A DNA stretch of 64,000 bases from Hymenoscyphus infarciens (Eukaryota; Ascomycota; Leotiomycetes; Helotiales; Helotiaceae): NCBI GenBank assembly GCA_001414345.1, contig LLCB01000014.1:307333-371332 (forward strand), read 5' to 3'. Shown here one piece after another: positions 25,601 through 36,900 of this stretch; positions within the stretch are counted from its first letter, which is position 1; each line of letters opens with the position of its first letter. The translations under genes were made by a program, and so were the position numbers. Under the pieces are notes generated by a model. The model saw nothing but the letters and a program-made list of their open reading frames with translations. It was not told where the DNA came from and searched no databases.

Positions 25601-25740
25601 GTCCTCTAGAAGCTCTTTTACTATAGAAAACAGTATATAAGGCTAAGAGAGAGGATTATAGTAAGCTAGAGCTTAATACTCCTATATCAAAAGAGGACAA
25701 AGCCGCTTAGTTATAGAGGGCTCTTTTAAAGAGGGGGTAG
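22665..25740 (+). pseudogene. Chromovirus pol: reverse transcriptase, RNase H, integrase, chromodomain (decayed)
   Basis: Reverse transcriptase lies about 22770-23250. The catalytic YxDD box reads YLDN at 23194-23205, with the second Asp changed by a G-to-A transition. RNase H occupies about 23550-24000. The integrase zinc region and catalytic core span about 24300-25000, with recognisable phrases such as VRLRLSTINYA. After a linker, about 25440-25540 reads EILASKKR and IK.KGYNKDL, which is the chromodomain core. Several in-frame stops and the changed catalytic Asp make it non-functional. Order and chromodomain identify a chromovirus. Confidence 0.82.
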
Positions 25741-25929
25741 TATAATAGTCCCAGTCATATACGTTACTTACGTAACTAGGTTAGCTCGAGGCTTTACTAA
25801 GGCTTCGCTTAATATATATAAATAAAGCTAGAGTGCCTACACTCTTCGCTTTTCTCTTTAGTTTAGTTTTCCTTAATATTAGATACTATTCTATAAGTAC
25901 TCTCTTTGTATATTTGTAGAGGGCTGTCA
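25741..25929 (+). repeat. Right LTR of the chromovirus (189 bp)
   Basis: Same length as the left LTR. It keeps the intact 3' end GGCTGTCA while its 5' end is altered (TATAATAG for TGTGATAG). It is preceded directly by the purine run AAAGAGGGGG and three further bases. Confidence 0.88.
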
Positions 25930-26302
25930 TAGATAGCGGGAATATAGCTCATCAGGTTCAACTTTAACAGTGCCTATTCTCTAAGCTTGCTTAGGTATGC
26001 TTGCCGAGGTGTAGAGACTATATAAGGACTCGATTATAAAGGTTAAGAGCTACTATATATTACGTTAGTATTATAAGCTTATTACGTCCTTAGTTTAATA
26101 GTACTTTACTTTATCTACCTATGTTACTATTTAGTTAAATAACTTATAGTATAGATCTACGTCAAAGATATAGAGACTAGTACCGTGGTGTTTAGTATTA
26201 GAGGGCTCTTAATCGTTATTGAAATGTTTAAACATCGTCTTTAGGTGCCCTTCTTAGTTATATATCTTCTTAACGCGTCTAATAAGGTCCTTCTCAAAGT
26301 GA
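25930..26302. other. Short unassigned segment between two retroelements
   Basis: Moderately AT-rich and less damaged than its neighbours. In one frame I see fragments such as VVFSIRGLLIVIEMFKHRL, which might be the displaced downstream part of the broken gene at 13526-14047. The link is speculative. Confidence 0.3.
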
Positions 26303-27344
26303 TATAATAGCACGCTATTCTAAATTATTAGCATTCGTAAAACTACTAATACTCCTAAGTACTACTAATACTACTAAGCTAAGATTATAAATAACTAATA
26401 CTTATATAATTAAAGTACTAAAGGTATTAATATCTAATATTTATATATAGAAGGGATTAAGGTTTATATATTATATATTTAGCTTTTTAGCTCTTATTAT
26501 TTAGTATTAGCTATATTAGACAGGGCTTAGTTATTATTATTATTAGAACTTAGTAGCTTCTAATCTCTTATATATAGACGTTTATATTTAGTATAGAAGA
26601 GAGATAGTTTTTCCTTTTCTTTTATATTAGAGCTTAGTAGTTATATATATTATTCTATCTTAAATATACTTCTATATACCTCTTTAGTAGTAGTATATAT
26701 TTTAGTACTATTATATAAAAAGGAAAAAATCTTCTTTACTAGTAATAGCTTTAATAATATCTCTTTTAAGCTTATTATTACTTTTTATTTTAAATTTAAT
26801 TTAGCCTAGATTTAGATTACTATAATATTATTCTTAAATAGCTAGTAATACTAGGGTTTAGTATCTATATAGATAGCTAGTAAAAATCGTATCTTATATA
26901 TTAAGAGATTAGAAGATACTAAGTATTCTTAAGAATTCTAATAACTCTCTTAGTATAGAGACTACTATATATAATTTAGATAGTTAATATGTAATAGTTA
27001 TCTAGAAAACTCCTAAATTAACCTCTTTATCTTCTCTCTTAATTAATATTTAATATATTAGAATTAGAAGCGATTCTAGATCTCTTCTAAGCTCTACTTC
27101 TAAGTATAAAGCCTTTTATTAGAGAAGAGAGTTAAGCACCTGCTAAAAGGTTCTAGACTTATATCTATATACCTAAGAATAGTAAAAAGTTATAAAATAA
27201 TAAAGGTAAAGGTATAGCTCTTAGAAGCTAGAGAGACTAATAAGACTTTTTAAATATAGACGAGATATAAGGTATATAGGTTATAGAGGCTAAAGACTAA
27301 GAGAAAGAAGAGAGGATTCTATAGTAAGATAACTAAATCGTATA
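26303..27344 (+). mobile_element. Truncated relative of the non-autonomous LTR element
   Basis: The segment 26303-26715 begins TATAATAG and ends TACTATTATA, the same RIP-altered ends as the 351-bp LTRs, but is about 413 bp with a divergent middle. What follows (26716-26960) closely matches the start of the 4.3-kb element's interior, including AGCTAGTAATACTAGGGTTT. The match fades before the family A copy at 27345 and no second LTR is seen. It is a 5' fragment of a sister subfamily. Confidence 0.65.
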
Positions 27345-28830
27345 CTTATATGCCCTCTACTAGAGTTTTGAGCTAGTATTAACTTAGACTTAATACCGGT
27401 TTAATACCGGTTTAAGATATTAGTTATTTCTTAAAGTAGCTCTAATACGTTTTATAAAACGATTTAAGGTAATTTAAGCCGATTTATAAAACGATTCAAA
27501 GTAAGAAACCGATTTATAAAACGATTTAAGGTAATTTGACCTGATTTATAAAACGATTTAAAATTATAAAACGATTTAAGGTAATTTAATACGATTTATA
27601 AAACGATTTAAAATTATAAACTAACTTATAATCTAGCTCTTAACTTAGTTTAAAATAGATGTCTAAAATAAAGTACTTAGAAGAAAAAATAAAAAGTCTA
27701 GAGAGAGTGTTTTTTTTTAAAGGCGATTTAAGCGGCTTTTTATATATAAATCTTATATAATTTTTATATTTTAGTAGTCCTTAAATTTAGAGCTACTAGC
27801 GTATAGGTTTTAGTATGACACGTGACTAAAGTGGGTCACATAGTGGGGCGTGGCTTTCGTACCAGGGTCGCTCTTGCCGAACACGGTACGCTACGTACGC
27901 TACGTAACCGTCAAGACCTAGTATATAGGCCACCCCTATCTTCGACTTCGACGACTTTAACTTTGACTTCGACATCTTTAACAATAACATCTTCGACGAC
28001 GACGACGACGATAACCATCTATTAATATCGCCATTGTAGGCATCGTAATCCACGTCGTATTCGTTGCGTTCGCTACCCCGGTTAATTCTACGTCGTTGCA
28101 CATTTTACGGTCGGACTTTTAGTAGAGCGAATCAGAAGCCTTATATTTATTATCTACGTTATCGCTGTCGCTGTCGCTGTCGTTATCGCTATCGCTATCG
28201 CTTTTATAGTACGTACTGTTTCTACTCTTACTTCCTAAACTAACGTACGTGCCTTATAGTTTCCGACCGACCGACTAACCGATAGAAAGACCGAACGATC
28301 CAACCAATCACATCGCGGCATATATACAGGGATGACGTTATTTGGGTCGGTGGAGTATTCGGTGGAATCGGTGGAATTGGTGGAAGTAGGACTCGGGCAT
28401 TCGACGAACCAGGGCATGTTGTATAAGAGTAGTGTAGCTATGTAATATACGCCTAATCACGTGATTTCAGTCTTTTTTTATATGTATTCGCTAGTGATTT
28501 TAAATAGTTTTTAGTACTAATTTAAGGCTACTCTAATACTAAGTTACTACTAGTTTAAGGCGGGTCTAGAACTAAGTTAAGCTAGTTTAAGGCAGGTCCG
28601 ACACCGACTTAACTCACCTAACCTGGTTCGACTCGCTAAAACGAGTCGCGTTTTACTACTATAAATCATCTTAAGTCGTTTTTAAAGTATATTAAACCTA
28701 GTTCTTAAATTATTTTAAACTGCTTTAATCTAGTTTATAAACTAGCTTAAACACGCTTCTAGAATCAGTCTAAATCACCTTCGAACCCGATTCAACCCTA
28801 GCTTAAAACTCTCGCTAGTTGGTAGTAAAG
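27345..28830 (-). mobile_element. Family A copy 2 (inverted), 1,486 bp
   Basis: On the plus strand it starts CTTATATGCCCTC and ends TAGTAAAG, the reverse of copy 1, with TA on both sides (27343-27344 and 28831-28832). The AAACGATTTA/ATTTATAAAACG array (27450-27620), the CGACGA and CGGTC runs and the palindromes are all present in inverse order. Heavily RIP-altered outside the simple-repeat core. Confidence 0.78.
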
Positions 28831-28832
28831 TA

Positions 28833-29469
28833 GTCTTCTCTTAATCTTATAGAATACTAGTATTCTTATATAGCTCTATTATATATAGTTTTTCAATTAC
28901 GTTAAATACGTTATTAAATATACTTCTAGAAGTAATAAATTATAATTCGATATCTTAAAATCTTAGTAATAATAATAATTTATTTAATAGCTACTAGCGC
29001 TATTAGATTGTATTTCTTAGTCTATAATAAACTCTTAATTAATCTTAGTTCGTATTATATTCGTCGCTATCGCTGTTTTATCGTTATTATTACTAAGTAT
29101 TTAGTTAGTAATCTCTACTATTTTAATAATATACTTATTTTTTATAGTTAGAATTCAACTCTAATAAATCGGAAGTAATAGCCTAGCTAAATACTATACT
29201 ACTAAATAGCTATCTATTTAACTTCTATTTAGCTTCGATTTAGCTTCGATTTAGCTCTAGTTTAAACCGTGGTTAACTCTAGTACTAGGTTAGGATTATA
29301 GCGGTTCTCTATATACTCGGAACTAGTCTTAAAAGAGAGCTAAACCTATTCTTAAAACTATAATATCTTAAGTAAATCTAATTCTTAGTTAACTTTATAT
29401 AAATAACTCGGAGCTAGGTTTAAGCTAGTATCAACTTTATATAAACTACTCTAAGGTTATATCGAAGTA
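28833..29469. other. Unclassified AT-rich repeat relic
   Basis: It continues the RIP-like composition. Phrases such as TTTAGCTTCGATTTAGC recur near 29220-29260, suggesting degenerate short repeats. No gene or element end was recognised. Confidence 0.4.
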
Positions 29470-30747
29470 CTATACTGCCGAAATGCTATTTGCTTAACAC
29501 TAATTTAACTCCGATTCGACTCTAATTCGACTCTGATTTAAATTAAGATTAACCTAGGGTTAGATTAGTATTAGAGTAGTTCTATTAGTTTAGAACCGAT
29601 TTAGAACCGATTCAGAACCGGTTCGAAACTGTTTCCGAACTAGAGAGGTTCTACTAGTTTAGAGCTAGTTTAGAACCGATTTAGAGCTAGGTCTGAAAGA
29701 GAGCTAAATTAGTTTCTTAATCTATAATACCTTAAACACATCTAATCCAGAGTCGACTTTGTATAAATAGTTCTAAACTAGTTCTAGACTAGTTCAGAAC
29801 TAGTTCAAAGCTGGATTAGAGCTAGTTTTAAGCTAGTATTGAAAAAGAATTAAGAATAAAATAGCTGAAAAAGAGCTTAAAAAAGGAGTTATCACGTGAT
29901 CAGGTGTATATTACGTGGCTATACTACTCTTACGTAACATGCCCTTGTTCGTCGAATGCCCTTGTTCGTCGAATGCCCTTGTTCGTCGAATGCCCTTGTT
30001 CGTCGAATGCCCTTGTTCGTCGAATGCCTAAGTCCTACTTCTACAAATTCTACTCCATCGATCATTCCACCGATTATCTCACCGATTATCCCACCGAATG
30101 TTCTACCGACCTAAATGGTGTTATCCTTATATATATGCCTCGATGTGATTAGTTAGATTATTTGGTCGGTCGGTCGGTTAAAACTATAAGGCACGCACGT
30201 CAGTTTAGGAAGTAAGAGTGGAAATAGTATATACTATAAAAGCGATAGCGACAGCGATGACGTAGACGATAAATCCGAGGCTTCTGATTTACTCTGCTAA
30301 AAGTCCGACTATGAAATATGCCTAAATCGTCGAAAAACAAGGGGTATGTTATTATTATTCAACGACGTAGAATTAACCAGGGTAGCGAACGTAACAAAGA
30401 CAACGTAGAGTATAATACCGATAAGTAGCCTAATACCGAGTAATAAATACAATGTAATAGCAATAGAGAGTTATCGTCGTTGTCGTCGTCGTCGTCGTCG
30501 AAGTAAAGTGTCGAAGTATCGAAGTATCGAAGTCGTCGAAGTTATTACGCCAAGCCTACTACGTAGTTAGTTATACGTAGTGTACCGTGTTCGGCAAGAG
30601 CGACCCTAGTACGAAAGCCACGCCCCATCATAGGACCCACTTTAAGTCACGTGACTTACATTCTTTCTATACTTATTACCCTAATTATAAGGATTATTAA
30701 TATATAATTACTAATTAAAGTTAATATATAAAAAGTCTCTTAAATAG
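29470..30747 (+). mobile_element. Family A copy 3: variant, cut by the copia element
   Basis: A TA at 29468-29469 is followed by CTATACTGCC, a variant of the family A left end. The first 400 bp differ from other copies (repeats built on GAACCGATTTAGA). From about 29890 the sequence follows family A through the GGTC run, AGCGACAGCG and the CGT run to CTTAAATAG at 30747. There it stops at the start of the tandem LTR-like units. The missing right third should lie beyond the window, after the other end of the copia element. Confidence 0.6.
29941..30025 (+). repeat. 17-bp minisatellite, five copies
   Basis: The unit GCCCTTGTTCGTCGAAT is repeated five times almost without change. Other family A copies have a single related unit here (GCCCTGGTTCGTCGAAT), so this is a local expansion. 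The 82-residue frame over it is a by-product. Confidence 0.85.
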
Positions 30748-31285
30748 TGTTAGTATATAATAAGCACTTATACTAGTACCTAATTATGCTAGTATAGTAT
30801 AATATCTCTAGATCGACAATGTCTAGCCTAGACAAACGGTACCTAGTACAGATCACTAGTATTAAATAATATCTAATACGGATTACTATTATTTATAAGA
30901 ATAGTCACGTGATAAAGCAGTCAGGGAGTGAATATATATGAATTGTATATATATATGAATATGTGGGTATGTGTGTGTATACACCTCATTTTCATCTTTT
31001 CGGTGTGCCAAAGGCCTCCTTATATAGACCGAAGGCTTGGCAGTCTTGGCGCGCGGAACCAGGTGTGGAATTAGGTCCGCAGCACGTAATATCTACTAAG
31101 GTAGTGGACTTATACCGATCCAGCGATTTCTTTATACTTTTAGGACAAAGAGCTAAAATAAAGGATCCTTTGTTTTAGGTCCATATATCAACGCGTTGCT
31201 CTAGAGCGCCCTTGACACGTTATAGACGCGCGGTTATATAACATACTTATTAGGCTTACTAAATAGGCCTATATAAGATTGAGCA
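30748..31285 (+). repeat. LTR-like unit 1 of a tandem pair
   Basis: It begins TGTTAGTATATAATAAGCAC and ends GATTGAGCA. It is the close homologue of 31288-31865 and contains a shared segment around CGGTGTGCCAAAGGCC and GGCAGTCTTGGCGCGCGGAAC, with little RIP damage in the GC-rich middle. It abuts the broken family A copy 3. TG...CA ends and size fit a solo or terminal LTR of the copia element. Orientation cannot be decided because the ends read TG...CA both ways. Confidence 0.6.
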
Positions 31286-31287
31286 CG

Positions 31288-31865
31288 TGTTAGCATATAA
31301 TAAGCACTTATGCTAGTACTTAATCATGCTAGTATAGTATGATATCCCTAATATCCCTAGATCGACGATGCGTAGCCTGGATAAACAGTACTCGATACGG
31401 ATCACTAGTATCCGACGGACTAAATACTATCTAATAGACTGAATACTATCTAAGTATATAGATTAACACTATTATAAGAATAGTCACGTGATGAAGCAGT
31501 CAGGGAGTGAATATATATGAATTGTATGTATATATAAATGTGTAGGTATATATATGTGTATACCTTATTTTTCATCTTTTCGGTGTGCCAAAGGCCTCCT
31601 TATATAGACCGAAGGCTTGGCAGTCTTGGCGCGCGGAACTAGGTGTGGAATTAGGTCTGTAGTATATAATATCTACTAAGGTGGTGGACTTATACTGATC
31701 TAGCGATTTCTTTATACTTTTAAGACAAAGAGCTAAAACAAAGGATCCTTTATTTTAGGTCTACATATCGACGCGTTACTCTAGAGCGCCCTTGACATAT
31801 TATAGACACGTAGTTACATAACACACTTATTAGGCTTACTAGATAGGCTTATATAAGATTAAGCA
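31288..31865 (+). repeat. LTR-like unit 2 of a tandem pair
   Basis: It begins TGTTAGCATATAATAAGCAC and ends GATTAAGCA. It is longer than unit 1 by a segment around 31409-31445. It is separated from unit 1 by two bases (CG) and followed by the same CG. About 180 bp further right the minus-strand copia reading frame ends (stop at 32046-32048). This places unit 2 where the copia 3' LTR is expected. Confidence 0.6.
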
Positions 31866-32045
31866 CGTGATCCTAGGTAGCTTATAGCGTAAGTTATAAA
31901 TTATTTATAATAATTTTATTATCTTAGACTTAAATACTTTAAATTCTTAACTTACTAATCTTATATTATTATATATATTATATCCCCTTATAAGGTAGAT
32001 ATATATGTTAAGTACTATATCTATCTTATATTATTATATATATTT

Positions 32046-32087
32046 TTAGCTATCTTTAAGATTAAGACTTTTAATAAATATATTATA
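32046..32087 (-). pseudogene. Copia polyprotein, last codons
   Basis: Read from the single TA onward the frame gives NIFIKSLNLKDS and a stop at 32046-32048. It follows directly on DKTK from the piece ending at 49067, the usual end of copia RNase H proteins. An AAGGGGATA purine stretch lies about 60 bp beyond the stop on the same strand. Confidence 0.75.
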
Positions 32088-32550
32088 CTTTACTACCAAC
32101 CAGCGAGGGTTTTGAGTCAGGGTTGAATCCAGTTCAACTCTGACTTAAGGTAACTTAGACTGATTCACGAAGCATGTTCGAGCTATTTTATAAAATATTT
32201 CTATAATAGATTAAATTAGTTTAAATTAATTTAAGACCTAGGTTTAACATAGTTTAAAACCGACTTAAAATGATTTATGATAGTAAAACCTAACTTATTT
32301 TAATAATTTAGAACTGATTTAGTGGTTTAAACTGGTATTAATCCTAAGTTAAACTATATTAAGAAATGGTTTAAATTATTTTATAAAACGACTTAAAGCA
32401 TTTTAAGAAATAGTTTAAGTTATTTAGTAATCTAGATTATTATATTATACTTAATTATATAAAAGTATTTAAGAGAATTAAAAGTAGATTTAAATCATCT
32501 AAGTTATTAGCTTAATCTTCTTTAATCTCCTAATATATTTCCACCTAATA

Positions 32551-32685
32551 ACAAATTTCTACTTAATTATAAATTTCTACTTAATTATAAATTTCTACCT
32601 AATTATAAATTTCTACCTAGTTATAAATTTCTACTTAGTTATAAATTTCTACCTAATTATAAATTTCTACCTAATTACAAAACTC
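32551..32685. repeat. 18-bp tandem array near the left end of the 17-kb element
   Basis: About seven copies of AATTATAAATTTCTACCT, with C/T variants between copies. It lies between the left terminal region and the coding relics. Confidence 0.8.
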
Positions 32686-33309
32686 CTCTACTATATCGTA
32701 CTTTCACTAGTTCCTACTATCTGTATAATCTAGTCTAAGCCTAGGTATTTCTAGATAATTAGAAGGAATATTATATAATCTAATATTAGCTATATATTAT
32801 AAATAAGGGGAAAAGATAATATTACTAAGCTACTTTGCTATAGTCTAAACACCTGTATAAAATATAGTTGTTATTAAAACAGAGGCTAGACTTAGCTTAC
32901 TACTTTTCTACTAGATTTGTAGCTTAGGTAATTCCTACATTATGACAGTTCTAGTAATAGTGTTATTAAATTAAATTCTATTTCTCAGTGTTAATAATAG
33001 AACTGTCTACTATAGTAGCATAACCTTAATTCAATAACATCCTCCTCCTTAATAGTTTCTCCTTCTTTTTAGCTATACTAAGTATATAATAAATTATAAG
33101 AGATAGTTAGTTAGTTATTAGATGTTTATTAACGTCGTTGTTTAGATTAGTAATATATATAAGTCTTAAGATTTATAGTGTTATAGTTTTCCTAGTGTCT
33201 ACTAAATACTACCTGAGTATTAAGATAAACCTCTTCTACTCTTATTAATCTATATCCTTCCTTAACTACTTATATCTATTTAGAACTAAATTATTATATA
33301 TTTATTATA

Positions 33310-33925
33310 TACGTTGTCAAGGAGGAGGCTTGATAAAGAGGCTTAATAAGGAGGCTTAATAAGGAGGCTTGATGAGAATATTCGGATCTTAGAGAAGGCT
33401 TAATAAAGAGGCTTAATAAGAAGGCTTGATAAGGATATTCGGATCTTAGAAAAGGCTTAAGAAGGCTTGTTTAGAACTTAGATTTAGAACTTAGATTTAG
33501 AACTTGTATTTAGAACTTAGAAAAGGCTTAAGGAGGCTTGATAGAGATATTCGAAACTTAGATTTAGAACTTGTATTTGGAACTTAGAGAAGGCTTAAGG
33601 AGGCTTAAGGAGGCTTGAAGAGGCTTAATAGAGATATTTAGAACTTAGATTTGGAACTTAGAGAAGGCTTAAGGTATAGGCTTGAGGTATAAGCTTAAGA
33701 AGGATATTCAGAACTTGGATTTAGAACTTAGAGGCTTGATAAGGATATTCAGAACTTAGAGAAGGCTTAAGGAGGCTTAAGGAGGCTTAATAGGGATATT
33801 TAGAACTTGGATTTAGAACTTAGAGAAGGTTTAAAGAGGATATTTAGAACTTAGATTTGGAACTTAGATTTAGAACTTAGATTTAGAACTTAGAGAAGGC
33901 TTAAGGAGGCTTAAAGAGGATAGTA
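33310..33925. repeat. Compound minisatellite of two motifs
   Basis: Two motifs alternate irregularly over 600 bp: AAGGAGGCTTAATAAGG and TTAGAACTTAGATTTAGAAC, with ATATTCGGA linkers. Unit order varies, as in repeats that grow by slippage and local duplication. No coding frame is kept. Confidence 0.8.
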
Positions 33926-34649
33926 AGCTATAAGCAGATCTTAGGTAAGCTATTCTTAATATCTCAACTAATAATAGTTCTACTAAATTCTCTACTTCCC
34001 TCTAAGTAAGTCCTATTAATTAGTGCTAGTATTACTCTTAGGTCTATATTCCTATCTATTTATTACTACTATTTAGGTATTCGTTGGTTTAAGGATTAAA
34101 GTTATTAGACTTAAGAAAGGTTAATAGTCAATAGTTATTAGGATCCTCTTACTGTTTATACTATGGTTATATTAAGTGCTTTATATAAGGCTTCTAATTT
34201 AATACTAATATTATAGTATTAAGACTCGTTACTTAAAAACAATTACATGTTATAAAGATATATTATAACTTTAGTATCTATTTAATATTCTTTTAATACT
34301 TAGACGTTATTAAGTAGTTATTTGTAGTAGGTGTAGGTGATGGTGTTTTTAGAAGAGGATAGTTAGTCATACTCTCTAAAGACCTAGGTAAAGTAAGTAA
34401 CTATACCTACTTCTTAATATCTATCTTATAGGCTGAAGTCTACTATTTATAGATACTTATAATAATAATTATTATACCTTTTTATTTCTACTATTATATA
34501 TCTCTTATATACTTACTTCTAGAATAAAATTTCCTTATAATATATTCTTCTAGATATTAAATTTTAAAAAAGCCTAGACTAGAGTCCTCTCTCCTGTATA
34601 TTAGAAGAACATAATATTTAAATTATATAAAATCTAGTTACTATATATA

Positions 34650-36900
34650 CTTTAGGTAAAGACTTTAGCTATCTGCGGCCTCCTTTTTAAAACTATCTAG
34701 TATAGGTAATATATACTCTTTCCCCTTCTTAATTGATCTTAAGCTATAAATCTTAGTATTACTAGTAGTAGTATATACTAGCAATCTTAAAGTTAGCTCT
34801 TTAGTATATATATAATTAAGAATAGTTAATAATAAGAAAGCGTAGAATTTTCTCTAGAATCTAATTACAAAAACCTACTTAAGTTTATAGATGTTATACT
34901 AAGAATGTCTTATAAAATCACTAACTATAAAGGTCTACTGGTGTATATTATATGTATAAGATATCTTAGTAAACTAGTTTATCTTTTTGTTCTTTATAAA
35001 GATAACGATATTTTAGACCTGGTACTCTTCTTAGAATGTGACCTTAAGCTACTGGTAAAAGACTAAATCTATAGCTAGTGTAGATAGAAAGAGCTATGAT
35101 TTGACCTTTAATATTCTTATAAGGTAAGATAAAAGATGATACTTTTTTAAATCTACTCTTATTCTAGTATATCTATCGATCTTTTAAAGGTCCTTGGTAT
35201 TAGTAGTATAGTCCTTGATATCTTACTTAGTTAATAATACAAAACTGTTGAAGAGTTTAAGATACTCGGATTTAATAAATTTAAGTAGGTCTAATAACTC
35301 TAGAAAAGCCTTTACCTATAATCTTATAAAACCAAGTTATATAGATATAACAATATTATCTTTAGCTATTAAGTACTCTATTAAGTTTACGGGTACTACT
35401 GTATCTACTTAATCTTTTTATATTATATACTTTAATTTACTAGCTAGAATATTAAGGTTTATAATATATATATATTCAAAGGTGTTATTAGTAATATATA
35501 TACCTATATAAAAGTTTGGTAACTTATAAAGTTTATTCTATTTATCTAAGCTAGTTTTTATTACCTTTTTCTTTAATTTTAAGAGCTGTTCTAGGCTATA
35601 CTTAGATATATAACTCTAAACTTCCTTATTAGAATTATACTATAACATACTATTATTATCCTTATTCTTATCTCTATTTTCTACTATTATTAGATTAGTA
35701 ATATCTAGAACATTCTTATCTACTTCTTCTTTAACTGTAGCTTCTCTTGCCTTTATATAATTAATAAGTAAGAGATATAACTGTCTTAACCTTAATACTT
35801 CGTCCTCTACTTTATAACTTAATATTATGTAAGTACATAACTCTATAATAGTAAGGGTTTTAGTAATATTCTTAAATAAAGTAATAAGTGTTATTAATCT
35901 AGTTGTATAAGTATATAGAAGTGTATACTAGCTTATATATGTTAATAATATTTAAATAAAACTTAATTTATACTAAGTACTTCTATTATAATAGTATAAG
36001 ATTAGAGGTATAAGAATAATTATATAGCTAGTTTCTAAAAATAACTATAAGTAAAGATAATAAGGTAACTAAATACATAGCTAATTATATAAAAAAGGGA
36101 AAGAGTATATAGCCTTTATAAATTCCTTTCTTTTATTTACTATAAGGATCTTATTTATTAATATTATAAAGATAACTCTACTAATACCTCTTTATTTAGA
36201 GTATAAGATATTATAGCCTCTATTAAGTATAAGATCTAATAAATAAGTAATCAGTACAATAGTAGCTTCTTCTTTATACATACTAAGCTACTAGAAAAAA
36301 AGAGCTCAGGTCTTATTATACTTAATGTCTTACTCTTTTTTATAAAGATAAACAGTATTAAAATAGTAATGTCTATACTCTTTAGTATTAAAGTCTAGCT
36401 TATATTAGTTCTATGAAAATATATAATATATATAATATCCTAAATCTGCTAAAAAGTATATAAAAGTAGAATTGTTAGCTACTATTAGTATATCTCTAAT
36501 AACAGTGTAGAGAAAGGCTTTTACTAATGTATAAGTGCCGTTAATATTGATTATAATGCTTTTAGCTAAAGTCTATATACTAGGAGTAATATTCCTAATA
36601 ACTTCGTTAAGCGCTACTCTATATAGGCTTAATATTAAAGTAAATGTATTTGTAAGCTTATGTCGTTTATTATAGTTAAGATATAATAGTATAAGATAGA
36701 ATCCTTTTAATACCTTATATATATTTTAATAAATGCTGAAGTTGTTAATAAATAATGTAAGTAATAGCAAGAGATATAACTAAACATTTTTAGAAAATTT
36801 AATAAGATAATTACAGCTATATATAAAAACCTTAATATCTACTCTTAATAGATAAGTAAAGTAGATAGGCCTTATAGTCTCTTAAATAAGATTAACTTAA
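34650..36900 (-). pseudogene. Tnp2/Plavaka-like transposase relic
   Basis: The minus-strand frame is long and interrupted almost only by TAA/TAG. In order, from about 36870, it reads NNFSIYQNIYKVLKGFYL, NKRHKLTNTFTL, SLYRVALNEVIRNITPSI, FLYTVIRDILIV, ADLGYYIYYIF (about 36410-36456) and LDFNTKEYRHYYFNT. This order and spacing match the transposase Tnp2 family found in fungal Plavaka-type elements. There a phrase like GFYL is followed by TLGPHG, then a GD(I/M)P segment, then a Cys-x-x-Cys zinc site and a DF-T-x-x-(G)RYH phrase. Here the two Cys are Tyr, as RIP would cause. Further downstream, to about 34650, the same frame stays open but is not recognised. The upstream part of the gene may extend to about 38400. 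Confidence 0.6.

Larger units (their letters stand above)
14174..25929 (+). mobile_element. Ty3/Gypsy chromovirus with two later insertions, RIP-inactivated
   Basis: Two 189-bp LTRs (14174-14362 and 25741-25929) bound the element. The intact ends are TGTGATAG and GGCTGTCA, with RIP variants TATAATAG and GGCTATTA in the partner LTR. Read with stops treated as mutations, the inside gives gag with a zinc knuckle, protease, reverse transcriptase, RNase H, integrase and a C-terminal chromodomain, in the Gypsy order. Two younger insertions lie within it: 15103-16730 and 18337-22659. Removing the second restores the frame upstream of reverse transcriptase. The 5-bp flanks are GATGG and TAGAT, so no target duplication is visible. 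A purine run (AAAGAGGGGG) precedes the right LTR and fits a polypurine tract. Confidence 0.88.

Noticed and set aside
27345..28830. LTR pair made by family A copies 1 and 2
   Set aside because: The copies are inverted relative to each other and each has its own TA flanks, so they are separate insertions.
35215..35412. 65-residue plus-strand frame
   Set aside because: It lies opposite the long minus-strand decayed transposase frame and has no features of its own.
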